DNA of 42,499 nucleotides from Alphaproteobacteria bacterium (GTDB lineage: Bacteria; Pseudomonadota; Alphaproteobacteria; Micavibrionales; Micavibrionaceae). A program made the position numbers and the translations under genes. Shown piece after piece: positions 1 to 7,936 of this stretch; within the stretch, counting starts at the first letter, position 1; each line of letters starts with the position of its first letter. The stretch covers positions 1-42,499 of the forward strand of contig JAGRIJ010000001.1 in the NCBI GenBank assembly GCA_020443295.1, written 5' to 3'. The notes beneath the pieces were generated by a model. That model saw nothing but the letters and a program-made list of their open reading frames with translations, searched no databases and had not been told where the DNA came from.

Positions 1-25
1 ATCTCTTCTTAATAGGAAAAAAACA

Positions 26-262
26 ATGGAAAATTTAGTTGATAATACTGACCCTTTAAAGGGACGTACAAAACGACCTCTAGTAAAGGTTATGCGTGAA
101 AAGTGTCTCGATTGTTGTGGCGGTCAGCATTCTGAAGTTCGACTGTGTCACATTACTGATTGTCCACTATGGCCTTATCGCATGGGAAAAAATCCCTTTC
201 ACAAACGTAAAATGACAAATGTTCAAAAACGAGCTGCAACTGAGCGCCTAAAAGAGCAGTAG
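26..262 (+). CDS. Small Cys-rich phage-type conserved protein
   Basis: A 78-residue protein with a compact cysteine cluster: CLDCCGG at about residues 27-33, then VRLC, then DCPLWPYRMGKNPF, so a CxxCC...C...C pattern that could bind a metal. Small proteins with the same 'CLDC-CGG...VRLC...DCPLWPYR.G' arrangement are common in prophages and integrated elements, where their role is unknown; I recognise the pattern from memory and not from a search. The start is supported by AGGA about 9 bases upstream of the ATG. It lies in the A+T-rich left edge of the window and ends head-on with the lipoprotein gene next to it. It may be a remnant of a larger mobile element lying to the left. No biochemical function can be assigned. 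Confidence 0.7.
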   Translation: MENLVDNTDPLKGRTKRPLVKVMREKCLDCCGGQHSEVRLCHITDCPLWPYRMGKNPFHKRKMTNVQKRAATERLKEQ

Positions 263-580
263 TTAATTTCTATCAACGTTAAAGTTATTCAAAATTAAAG
301 AATCATGCTCTCCAGAAAATGTGAAACTTGCTCTTTCATCAAAGAATCCCTCATATTTCCAAGTGGTGCAATTCCACTGATTGGGTGGCATACCGCATAC
401 AGCCACATCGATATTCTGAGGCTTTCCAAATAATGTAAGGATGTCATCAGAGATCATTCCTTGATGTACTTTCATAATATTTTCATTCGTGAAAGCGGAT
501 GGCGGGGTTGGAACGGCTGAACAAGCTGAAAGAGATGAAGTGATAAGAGAAATAAAAAATAAAGTCATAAATAACCGCAT
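263..580 (-). CDS. Small BamE/SmpA-like lipoprotein
   Basis: A 105-residue protein with a lipoprotein signal: hydrophobic residues 5-17, then lipobox LSAC with the acylated Cys at position 20. The mature part has the look of a BamE/SmpA-fold domain: 'NENIMKVHQGMISDDILTLFGKP' is like the first helix-turn of that fold, where a 'G.t...v...lG.P' pattern is typical, and two Cys at about residues 62 and 70 could form a disulphide. It is probably anchored in the outer or inner membrane facing the periplasm. The start is supported by AAGGAG (reverse strand) 8 bases upstream. BamE itself is usually encoded alone among core genes; this copy is A+T-rich and sits in the island, so it is more likely an accessory paralogue than the housekeeping Bam subunit. 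Confidence 0.6.
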   Translation of the reverse strand: MRLFMTLFFISLITSSLSACSAVPTPPSAFTNENIMKVHQGMISDDILTLFGKPQNIDVAVCGMPPNQWNCTTWKYEGFFDERASFTFSGEHDSLILNNFNVDRN

Positions 581-599
581 CTTAATTGCTCCTTAAAAT

Positions 600-1045
600 T
601 GAACAGACTGCCGAGAGGCGAAACCTCTTGGCAGCCGGGAGTTCAAAACCATCAATCAAAAGACAAATGGCCGACGGCCTTTGGGCCGGAGCCTTGGACA
701 TAGCCGCCGCTCCCGGCCATAAGACCGAAGAGCGGCATCCTGTGATGCGTTTTTGGAAGCGCACCAACTTACGGCTGATGCCAGCCGCTTTTGATTGAGA
801 GGTTTTGAAGCCTTAGGCTTTCACAATAGTAAGCCTGCTCTAATACTGCTTTTTAATGATAAAAAAAGCAAGGTATTCGCTCAGGCTAGTAGCACCGCCC
901 TAAGGCAGGTAGATTCGTCTTTTTACAGTTGCCAATGTAAAAAAATGAAGAAGAAGGGTTTTGCCATGGAAACGGTTGTCTCCCCCGAAGGGGGACGGAA
1001 GGGGGGTATGGACCATTTACTTACTTGATGTAAATGGTCCCACTG
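600..1045 (+). ncRNA. Candidate large structured RNA (or long structured 5' leader)
   Basis: This interval has no convincing reading frame but is unusually dense in inverted repeats. 608-618 pairs with 624-634 (11 pairs around a CGAAA loop, one G-T). 642-650 pairs with 801-809 and 653-662 with 788-797 (19 pairs), enclosing a three-way-like junction: 667-673/714-720, 675-679/684-688 and 688-692/709-713. Within 721-788 competing stems 735-739/744-748 and 732-736/784-788 are possible. Then come 832-837/882-887 with 842-854/863-877 (19 pairs with an AG bulge), 894-910, 920-927/936-943, 981-986/990-995, and 1010-1020/1030-1040 (11 pairs). The 613/629 pair is G-U only if the plus strand is transcribed. 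A weak -10-like TAAAAT lies at 594-599. It could be a free RNA, the leader of the DUF4917 gene, or a decayed element. Confidence 0.4.
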
Positions 1046-1104
1046 ACACTATTGCAACAAAGATAGCAAAAAACTAAAATTGAACCACAATAGGGGTCAG
1101 TAGT

Positions 1105-2175
1105 ATGGTTAATGTAATTTCATTTAGTGATGCTATTACGGATTCAGAACAATATACAAAACGTCATCTATTGCTTGGAAACGGCTTTAGTATAGCTTGT
1201 TGTCCAGATATTTTTCATTATGGGTCGCTTTTTGGAGAAGCGGATTTTTCTTCTAACCCTGACCTTGTAAGGGTTTTTGAAGCTCTGGGTGTACAAGATT
1301 TCGAAATTGCAATTAATCATTTGGAGTCTGCTGCAAAATTAACCTCCATATATGCTCCTTCTTCACCGGAGAGCGCTGGGCGAATGATTGAGGATGCAGT
1401 AGCTTTGAAAGAGATTTTACTTACAACCATCGCAGAAAACCATCCAGATACTCCTTCAGATATTTTAGATAGTAAATTTTGGGCTTGTCGAAAATTTCTT
1501 AGCAACTTTATAGGCCAAAGCAATGATGGGCAAATTTTTACCCTTAATTATGATCTTCTACTTTATTGGGCCCTTATGCATGAAGATAACCCTCTTGAAA
1601 GTCAGATTGCGCTAACAACAAACGATGGCTTTGGAAACGATGAGGACGATCCAGATGCTGACTATGTGGTTTGGCAGGGAGAAACAGGAGCTCATAGCGC
1701 CAAAATTCACTTTTTGCACGGAGCATTGCATTTATTCGACGCTGGAAATGAGTTACAAAAATTCACATGGATACGAACAAATTATCAGTTAATTGAACAG
1801 GCAAGGGCCGCTATAAGTGATAATAAATTCCCTCTTTTTGTAGCTGAAGGAACAAGTACTCAAAAAAAATCAAAAATTAGGCATAATGCTTATTTATATC
1901 AAGGATTAAAGCAATTTACCACTAATGTGCTACAAGTTGGATGCTGTATCTTCGTTTATGGTCATTCGCTTGCTGAGAACGATGGACATATCTTGCATAG
2001 AATAGGAAAGGGTAAGTTTAGAAAGCTTTACATTAGTCTTTATGGTGATCCGCAAGCAGAAGCCAATCGAGCTATCGTAGCTAAAGCAGAAGCATTAGTT
2101 GCACTGCGACACTCCAGATTCCCTTTGGAGTTAGCTTTTTATGATGCTGAAACCGCAAATGTTTGGGGGGCATAA
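1105..2175 (+). CDS. DUF4917 family, SIR2-like fold protein
   Basis: A 356-residue cytosolic protein with no signal or membrane segment. Its motifs resemble the SIR2-like domain found in many antiphage proteins: GNGFS at 25-29 (nucleotide-binding glycine loop), TLNYD at 146-150 (matching the T-x-NYD motif with the catalytic Asn), HFLHG at 202-206 (matching the HLHG catalytic His), and YGHSLAENDGHI at about 285-296 (matching the late 'G.SL.D..I' motif). The overall layout matches what I recall of DUF4917. SIR2-like defence proteins deplete NAD+; that this protein does so is inference. The gene is A+T-rich, unlike the downstream chromosome. GGGG at 1093-1096 is the likely ribosome site, 8 bases from the ATG, and a stem formed by 1042-1047 with 1096-1101 could cover it. 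Confidence 0.65.
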   Translation: MVNVISFSDAITDSEQYTKRHLLLGNGFSIACCPDIFHYGSLFGEADFSSNPDLVRVFEALGVQDFEIAINHLESAAKLTSIYAPSSPESAGRMIEDAVALKEILLTTIAENHPDTPSDILDSKFWACRKFLSNFIGQSNDGQIFTLNYDLLLYWALMHEDNPLESQIALTTNDGFGNDEDDPDADYVVWQGETGAHSAKIHFLHGALHLFDAGNELQKFTWIRTNYQLIEQARAAISDNKFPLFVAEGTSTQKKSKIRHNAYLYQGLKQFTTNVLQVGCCIFVYGHSLAENDGHILHRIGKGKFRKLYISLYGDPQAEANRAIVAKAEALVALRHSRFPLELAFYDAETANVWGA

Positions 2176-2342
2176 ATGGGGGACTTTCTATAGTTTGAAT
2201 ATCAGATTTCTAAGCTAGAACATGTTTTTGAAAGTCAATTATTAATCCCTTCACTGCTCCAGTTTTTTCTCCGATTGAGCTTGCCTCTGTCAATATGTCC
2301 GGCTGGAGTGTTAATCTCCGTCAGGCTGAGAAGGTTACGGCT

Positions 2343-2858
2343 ATGAAATTGAAAGCATGGATGCTTATAGTTTTGGCACTGTCATCGACTCCGGCATTTT
2401 CTTTGAACAACAAAAACGAATGCAAGACTCATCCCATCACCATAACAAAGATTTTTGAAAGAATTGAAGCTGACCTCCCCGCAGTACCCGAGCAGGAAAG
2501 CGAGTATTTTTCTGATTTGTACGATGCTTCCGGCTTGCCGCGATTCTATAAATACAAGGACAAACCCTATTACTATCTTTGGTTGTTACATACTTCAATC
2601 GATGAAGCCAAGGCAAGTTTAATAAATCATTCCAGTGAAAAGAGCTTCACTACCGCACGTTCTGCACTAGCTTTTTCGGCAGATCTTTCACTTCGTTTAT
2701 CTAATGCCCGAAATGCGTGGACTGAATATCAGGCCTATTCAGATAGCAAGGATTTGTCTGACGACTTAAAGGAAGAGTTCACCGACCAGATGTTGTCAAC
2801 CAGTGTCTTGTTCAGTCTTTATCTGAGCTGTCTTGTTGTACACCTAAAACCCGATTAA
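2343..2858 (+). CDS. Secreted protein of unknown function
   Basis: About 171 residues from the ATG at 2343, chosen because it gives a clean signal peptide (MKLKAWMLIVLALSS..., cleavage after TPAFS) and follows GAGAAGG; an upstream ATG at 2295 has no ribosome site and would bury the signal. The mature protein is mostly helical, with an acidic middle and two Cys (one near the mature N-terminus, one near the C-terminus in LYLSCLVV) that might pair. It looks like a periplasmic helical-bundle protein. I recognise no family. Base composition is intermediate between the island and the chromosome; it lies between the DUF4917 gene and the ChaN-like gene with gaps of about 170 bases on both sides, so it is probably transcribed alone. 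Confidence 0.6.
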   Translation: MKLKAWMLIVLALSSTPAFSLNNKNECKTHPITITKIFERIEADLPAVPEQESEYFSDLYDASGLPRFYKYKDKPYYYLWLLHTSIDEAKASLINHSSEKSFTTARSALAFSADLSLRLSNARNAWTEYQAYSDSKDLSDDLKEEFTDQMLSTSVLFSLYLSCLVVHLKPD

Positions 2859-3034
2859 TCGAAACCACCAATCATTTGGAACGAGGCATTCTTTGGGCCG
2901 GCGCGTGAGGGCTCTTGTGACAGGGGCACGGTTTAGGTTCGTCAGTACTTTTAGGTCATCGCTTCCCATCCGACGTGGCGCTATGATATGATTGATGGCA
3001 ACAGAGATATAAAAATAACAAAAATGAGGTTTGC

Positions 3035-4285
3035 ATGGCGGATGCGGAGTCTTTGCTGGGTTCAACCGATACGGACCAGGTTTTTCAGGACCCGAATACT
3101 GCACAGCTTGCCCAGCAGGAATATGTCGAGCCGGACGTACACTCCGGCGTAAAGTTAGATTTCACCGGCTCCCCTCCCCCCGAGGCGGTTGTCTCCCTGA
3201 GGCGAAACACCGATATCATCACACAGGGCATTCATAAGCGTCTTCTCGGTCTGCAGCCCGGTCAAAAAATTGTAGTCTGCCTCGGCGAACTGCATGAAAA
3301 CGGCCATCATGTCGCCCTTCAGACGAGTGTCCTCCACGACCTGACGGAAAGCGGAGTGAGCGTCGCTCTTGCACTGGAATGGCCGCCGAACAATATCGAC
3401 CTGCATTCCGATGAAATCTTCAAGCCTGAAACCACCAACAAAGAGGGAATGAAAGCCCTTTTGCAGGCGCCGTGGAATGAGGCCTTGCGTGACAAGCTCT
3501 CCGCCGACACCACACCGATCCGCACGGGGAACGCGCGGATCAGCCGGGCGCTGCTGCATCAGTATCTGGACAATCACAATATACCGGTCTTTTGTACGGA
3601 TGCGCCCCGCGACTGGGATCTTTACCTGCAAAACAACCGCAGCCGTCAGGATCTTCTGACCTCCGACCCTGACGTGGCTAAAGCCATAGAGGCTGCGGCC
3701 GAAAAACTCAGGGAGTTCGGGTACGTGCCCCAGACGGAAGGGCCGATTGATTCCCTGGGCCAAATGGGCATGCTGACCCGGAATATGTATATGTTCGAGC
3801 GCGCCGAAGGCATTTTGCACGACAACCCGGATATTCAGGTGTTGTTTATCGAGGCCGGACGCGCCCACGTGACGGGCAATCATGCGCTCATTCCTGAACG
3901 CAGCTGGTACGAACACAGTCTGAACGCGATCTTCGACCGCCGTTCGCCGCATCTATTCATCGGCGCACCGCTTTATAAATCCGAGAAAGACAAGCTGGAC
4001 TCGACCCCGGTGCAGGCTTTGACAGACCCGCACACGCTCCATCTGGTGTACACCGACGCCTCGGGGTTCAGTTCGATTACCGACCAGACCGCCGATGAAA
4101 GGGAGGTCGCCCTGATCGAAAGCCTTGCTCCGTATTTCCCCTATATCGACGAGACCCTTGACGGACAAACGCCCAAGGCCCTGTTCGATGCGCGCGCCGA
4201 GAAGCTGCGCCTTGCGCTGCGTGATCTGCGTGATAATAACGGTCTTCTGCTTACGGCGCCTGAGAATGCGCTGACGCTCAATTAA
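3035..4285 (+). CDS. ChaN/Tiki-superfamily protein (cytosolic form)
   Basis: A 416-residue protein. The core begins at about residue 79 with IVVCLGELHENGHH (GExH motif at 84-87), then a helix and VALALEW at 110-116; a central GMLTRNMYMFERA (about 245-257) sits where family members have 'R...M', and FIEAGRAHVTGN (271-282) matches the closing 'G..H..g' strand. This is the pattern of the ChaN (haem-binding lipoprotein)/Tiki/EreA superfamily, whose members include metal-dependent hydrolases and haem binders. Unlike ChaN it has no signal peptide or lipobox; instead there is a polar 70-residue N-terminal extension and a C-terminal extension of about 120 residues. The substrate is unknown. A second protein of the same fold lies at 41478. 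A likely -10 (TATGAT) lies about 50 bases upstream. Confidence 0.6.
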   Translation: MADAESLLGSTDTDQVFQDPNTAQLAQQEYVEPDVHSGVKLDFTGSPPPEAVVSLRRNTDIITQGIHKRLLGLQPGQKIVVCLGELHENGHHVALQTSVLHDLTESGVSVALALEWPPNNIDLHSDEIFKPETTNKEGMKALLQAPWNEALRDKLSADTTPIRTGNARISRALLHQYLDNHNIPVFCTDAPRDWDLYLQNNRSRQDLLTSDPDVAKAIEAAAEKLREFGYVPQTEGPIDSLGQMGMLTRNMYMFERAEGILHDNPDIQVLFIEAGRAHVTGNHALIPERSWYEHSLNAIFDRRSPHLFIGAPLYKSEKDKLDSTPVQALTDPHTLHLVYTDASGFSSITDQTADEREVALIESLAPYFPYIDETLDGQTPKALFDARAEKLRLALRDLRDNNGLLLTAPENALTLN

Positions 4286-4389
4286 GGCTAAGGCCTGAAA
4301 ACCAGAAAGCGGGCATTTCATTCAGGCATGTCGGGTGTCCTGTTGCCCAAAAATTCACGATAGCCGGGTTCCGGTTTTTCAGGATGCGT

Positions 4390-4785
4390 CTATTGCTGTT
4401 CGCAGCTGTCTTCGTATTCCGGCGGGGGAGTTGCGGCGCAGTTGAATTGTCTGCGGAAAAAGCGGTTATAGAATTTTTCCTTTTCCGAGGCGTTGATGAA
4501 GGAATTCACGAGATCCTCTTCCACACCGCAATACTGGATGTAAGCCCGGTCGTAATGAACGACCAGATACTCATTGGCACTGTCGTAGCAGACTTCATCG
4601 ATGTTCAGGCTGTCGGAAATAGCTTCACATGTGAAATGATTTTTTGCGACGTGTCCGTTGCTGCGCACGTAGATACAGTCCGACGGTCCGCAATAGCCGA
4701 ACGCGCACACCTGTTCTTCCACCTGTGCCGCCGCCGGGGTGGAGAACATCACGATAAGAGCCAGAATTACCAGACAAATACGCAT
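4390..4785 (-). CDS. Secreted Cys-rich protein of unknown function
   Basis: A 131-residue protein with a signal peptide (MRICLVILALIVMFSTPAAA, cleavage about residue 21). The mature part of about 110 residues has eight Cys, at roughly residues 27, 32, 37, 53, 66, 81, 115 and 128, an even number that suggests a small disulphide-rich periplasmic or secreted domain. Motifs include VCAFGYCGPSDC near the mature start. I recognise no family. The start is supported by AGGA upstream. It lies downstream of the single-pass membrane protein gene on the same strand, but a strong hairpin terminator separates the two, so it likely has its own promoter. Confidence 0.6.
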   Translation of the reverse strand: MRICLVILALIVMFSTPAAAQVEEQVCAFGYCGPSDCIYVRSNGHVAKNHFTCEAISDSLNIDEVCYDSANEYLVVHYDRAYIQYCGVEEDLVNSFINASEKEKFYNRFFRRQFNCAATPPPEYEDSCEQQ

Positions 4786-4846
4786 CGCTATCCTCTAATG
4801 ACCTATCAGTATTCTGTAAAACCCCTGCAGGTCAAGACGTTTCCAA

Positions 4847-4878
4847 AAGAAAAAAGCCGGAAAAATTCCGGCTTTTTC
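4847..4878. terminator. Bidirectional hairpin terminator
   Basis: GCCGGAA pairs with TTCCGGC, flanked by an A run on one side and a T run on the other, so it works as a rho-independent terminator in either direction. It most directly ends the minus-strand gene that stops at 4916. Confidence 0.8.
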
Positions 4879-4915
4879 ACAAATTATGCAGGCTACAGCC
4901 TTTTTTCTGCAGCAA

Positions 4916-5278
4916 TTATTCCTGTTCCGGAGCTTCGTCGTCATCTGAAGCATCGTCAGCAGGCTGACCTTCCGCAGGCTCGGTCTCCGTGGCTTCGCTT
5001 TCATCAGAGGGCATGGATGCCTTTTCCATCTGCTCGTCACTGCCGCTTTCCTCCGTCGCCTGTTTGCTCATAGGCTGTTTAGGAGTCGGAAAGGTTATGA
5101 TTTGTACTTTTTGAACCTTTTCAATAATGTTATTGCCGAATTGGTGGATCAAAATCACCGTTCCCAAAAAGATGAACAATACAACGAGAAGGGAAAAATA
5201 AAGGCGTCCGGCACGGCTTTTTCCTTCCGGGCTTTGCGGATCTGGGTAATTATTCGGGTTGTTGGCATCATTCGTCAT
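4916..5278 (-). CDS. Single-pass membrane protein with acidic tail
   Basis: 120 residues from the ATG at 5278; this start has GGAG six bases upstream, whereas the in-frame ATG at 5284 abuts that GGAG and cannot use it. A proline/asparagine-rich head of about 22 residues is followed by one membrane helix (about 25-47, LYFSLLVVLFIFLGTVILI) and then a long disordered tail rich in Glu, Asp and Ser. The tail probably lies in the periplasm (N-in orientation because of the KSRAGR before the helix). I recognise no family; such tails are common in envelope linkers. It is followed by a strong terminator. Confidence 0.6.
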   Translation of the reverse strand: MTNDANNPNNYPDPQSPEGKSRAGRLYFSLLVVLFIFLGTVILIHQFGNNIIEKVQKVQIITFPTPKQPMSKQATEESGSDEQMEKASMPSDESEATETEPAEGQPADDASDDDEAPEQE

Positions 5279-5554
5279 GTTCATCTCCTGTCAGTCTTGT
5301 TCGGGTTGTTTCTAATCTTCCCCATATAAGTAATAATAAATAAAAAGCCTGTATTAAAAGCTCCTGAAACTCGTTGCATATAATGGAGTATTTGGAGTCA
5401 CTTTGCAAACCATCTCTTTATTCTATATCATCTTTTTTATTATATATTATGTAAATAAATGTACTCTTCCCTGAAAAAAACTTTAAATATTCGATCGCTC
5501 ATTTGCGCCATTTTATATCAGATACTCCTTGCCCGACTGAAAAAAAAAGGCACA

Positions 5555-7936
5555 ATGAGAATCTCCTTAATCCTCAGGTTTTCAGTCATGCGTTTGCGCA
5601 TTTTGCTTTTTTTTGCGGTTTTTGCCGCGTCCCTCTTTCCGAACTTTCGTGCTGTCCGGGCCGAGGTGTCGAACGATCCTGCCGAACTTCATAAAATTCT
5701 GGATGAAAAGCAAAAGCAATTCGAAGAGATTGAGGGTCTTTTCAATAAAGAAGATGTGAATACGCAAGTTTTACTGGAAAAACGCAAAAAAATTAAGGAG
5801 TTGCGCGCAGAAGTCCAGACCCTTGCCGATTCCATCAAGCCTATGCGTGACAGGCTTCTGGCCGATCTGAATGATCTTGGGCCGGTCCCGCAGCCTGTCG
5901 AGGGTGTTCCTTTTGTACCTGAACCCGAAAATATCCAACACCGCCGCACTGAACTCAGCGAGCAGTCCAGTGCGCTGGACGGGCTGGCGATACAGGCCGA
6001 TGCCCTGGTTTCAAAATCGCTGCGGATGCAAGAGCGCATCGCTTCCTTACGCAGGGAAAAATTCCTGAGCAGGATTCTTGAAAGACAGGCTCCGCCGTAT
6101 TCACCTGAATTGTGGGCCGCCGCGAAAGAGAACCTGGAAATTCAGGCCAATTCTTTTTGGACTTTCGTTGATGCCGTTCGAGAACAAAATCCCTCCTATC
6201 CCGTCCTGATTATTTCAATTTTTGCGTTTATTGCCGTTCTTGTGCTGGCACGCACCTATTCTCTGCGGTCTCTGAGAAAGAAAATCGAAGAACTTGAAAG
6301 TATGGAGGATGACAGCCGCTTCTCGAAGGCGTCTGTTTCTTCCCTGCTAAGTATGGTGATCACTCTGCTGGGGTTTTCCTTCATCCAGCAGGCCTTTCTG
6401 GCGCAAGGGATCATTCATGAAAATAACCTGACTTTTTCCAACCAGCTGATCCTGCTTTCGTGCTTTCTGATCTTTACCTTTATCGTCACTGCGCGTTTTG
6501 CGGTTGCGGGGGTTATTCGCCGGCGCACTCAATGGGTGACATGCTTTATCGCGTTTTTGTATGCGTTTGACCAGATAGCGCTTGCCTTTGGCGGGACCAT
6601 GGGCGCTGCTGTCGAGCTGACCATTATCGAGAGTTATGTTGTTACCAGCCTTTTTGCCCTGATGATCTTCGCGGGGTCGATTTTTGCGTTCCGGGCCAGC
6701 GAAAAGGGGATGAAGTTTTTTATTCCCCAGTGGGTATTTTTGCTGTTTATGTTTGCAGGAGTTTTTCTTCTTTTTTCCAATCTGTTCGGATACGTTTCCC
6801 TGACCCGAACCGTTTTCGAGCGGTTTGTCATGCTTTTGTCCTTCCTTGTCTTCCTTCTGATGATCCGGTCGGTTGCGCGCTCGTTCCTGAGGCAGATCGA
6901 TAGCGTCTTTCACAAGCCCGATCCGGACAGCACGAAGGAAGATGAACGGTTGTTGCTGTTCTGGCTGAGCCTTACTCTTGACGTGATTATTTTCTTCCTT
7001 TGCCTGCCTTTAACGGCGGGCCTGATCGGAGTGGAGTGGCAAGAAGTTCAGGACTGGGCTCTTCACGCCTTCTGGGGCTTTAGCATCGGTAACGTCAATA
7101 TCTCGCTCGCCAATATCGGGTTCGGGTTTGGCGTTTTCCTGTTGCTGCTCTTTATGACCCGGATGCTCCAAAATGTGCTGAAGGACAAGATCCTGCCAAA
7201 GACACGGCTTGATTCCTCAATCCGGCAATCCCTTATCCAGCTTTTAGGATATCTAGGGCTGATCGTAGGGATGATGGCGGGCGTTTCAGCCGTGGGATTC
7301 GACCTCAGTAATCTGGCGTTGATCGCCGGGGCCTTGTCCGTTGGTATCGGTTTTGGACTGCAGAGTATCGTCAGCAATTTTGTTTCGGGTCTGATCCTGC
7401 TTTTCGAGCGGCCCATCAAGGTCGGAGACTGGGTTATTGTCAATTCCGGCGAAGGGATCGTGAAGAAGATCAGCGTGCGGGCCACGGAGATCGAGACGTT
7501 CGACCGCACGTCGATCATCGTGCCGAACTCGGAGCTGATTTCCTCGGCGGTTAAGAACTGGAATTATAACGACCGGATCGGACGGGTCATCATCAATATT
7601 GGAGTGACGTACAATTCCAAACCGCGACGCGTGCGTGAGATTCTTCTGGAGTGCGCGAAGGAACATCCTTCGGTTCTTTCCCATCCCGCGCCCTCCGTTT
7701 TCTTCAAGGATTTCGGGGATAGCGCGCTGATTTTCGAGTTGAGGGTTTTCATTCGCAATATCCGCGATATTTATGATGTGTCCACTGATCTGCGATTGAT
7801 GATCTGGGACAAGCTGCACGAGGAAAACATCGAAATTCCCTTCCCGCAGCGCGATCTGCATATCAAGTCTTCGGACCTTGAGAAAGTAATCGAAAAAATT
7901 TCCCCAAAGCTTGCCGGAGGGCCGGATCATGGCTGA
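5555..7936 (+). CDS. MscS-family mechanosensitive channel, large (MscK/YbiO-like)
   Basis: About 793 residues from the ATG at 5555, preceded by AAGG; an ATG at 5588 is a reasonable alternative and gives a tighter signal peptide (MRLRILLFFAVFAAS...AVRA). After the signal comes a periplasmic coiled-coil-rich segment of about 180 residues, then roughly ten hydrophobic helices, then the MscS core: the pore helix region with LIAGALSVGIGFGLQSIVSN, the beta domain (PIKVGDWVIV...G.V..I..RAT.I.T.D, IIVPNSEL) and the alpha/beta C-terminal domain ending at FPQRDLHI. Members of this family gate on membrane tension and release solutes during osmotic downshock. The gene overlaps the start of the next (zntB-like) gene by eight bases, indicating co-translation. 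Confidence 0.9.
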   Translation: MRISLILRFSVMRLRILLFFAVFAASLFPNFRAVRAEVSNDPAELHKILDEKQKQFEEIEGLFNKEDVNTQVLLEKRKKIKELRAEVQTLADSIKPMRDRLLADLNDLGPVPQPVEGVPFVPEPENIQHRRTELSEQSSALDGLAIQADALVSKSLRMQERIASLRREKFLSRILERQAPPYSPELWAAAKENLEIQANSFWTFVDAVREQNPSYPVLIISIFAFIAVLVLARTYSLRSLRKKIEELESMEDDSRFSKASVSSLLSMVITLLGFSFIQQAFLAQGIIHENNLTFSNQLILLSCFLIFTFIVTARFAVAGVIRRRTQWVTCFIAFLYAFDQIALAFGGTMGAAVELTIIESYVVTSLFALMIFAGSIFAFRASEKGMKFFIPQWVFLLFMFAGVFLLFSNLFGYVSLTRTVFERFVMLLSFLVFLLMIRSVARSFLRQIDSVFHKPDPDSTKEDERLLLFWLSLTLDVIIFFLCLPLTAGLIGVEWQEVQDWALHAFWGFSIGNVNISLANIGFGFGVFLLLLFMTRMLQNVLKDKILPKTRLDSSIRQSLIQLLGYLGLIVGMMAGVSAVGFDLSNLALIAGALSVGIGFGLQSIVSNFVSGLILLFERPIKVGDWVIVNSGEGIVKKISVRATEIETFDRTSIIVPNSELISSAVKNWNYNDRIGRVIINIGVTYNSKPRRVREILLECAKEHPSVLSHPAPSVFFKDFGDSALIFELRVFIRNIRDIYDVSTDLRLMIWDKLHEENIEIPFPQRDLHIKSSDLEKVIEKISPKLAGGPDHG

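Noticed and set aside
586..1028. Two short plus-strand reading frames (70 and 77 residues) in the hairpin region
   Set aside because: No ribosome sites, composition unlike proteins, and they run through long inverted repeats; better explained as structured non-coding sequence.
600..1045. Group I/II intron, tmRNA or RNase P RNA
   Set aside because: I see no domain V, no reverse transcriptase, no intron core, no tmRNA ends and no RNase P core sequences.
2844..3104. Minus-strand frame of 86 residues across the gap before the ChaN-like gene
   Set aside because: It overlaps both neighbours, has no ribosome site and no recognisable motif.
4384..5073. Plus-strand frame of 229 residues
   Set aside because: It is the shadow of two minus-strand genes with a signal peptide, ribosome sites and a terminator between them.
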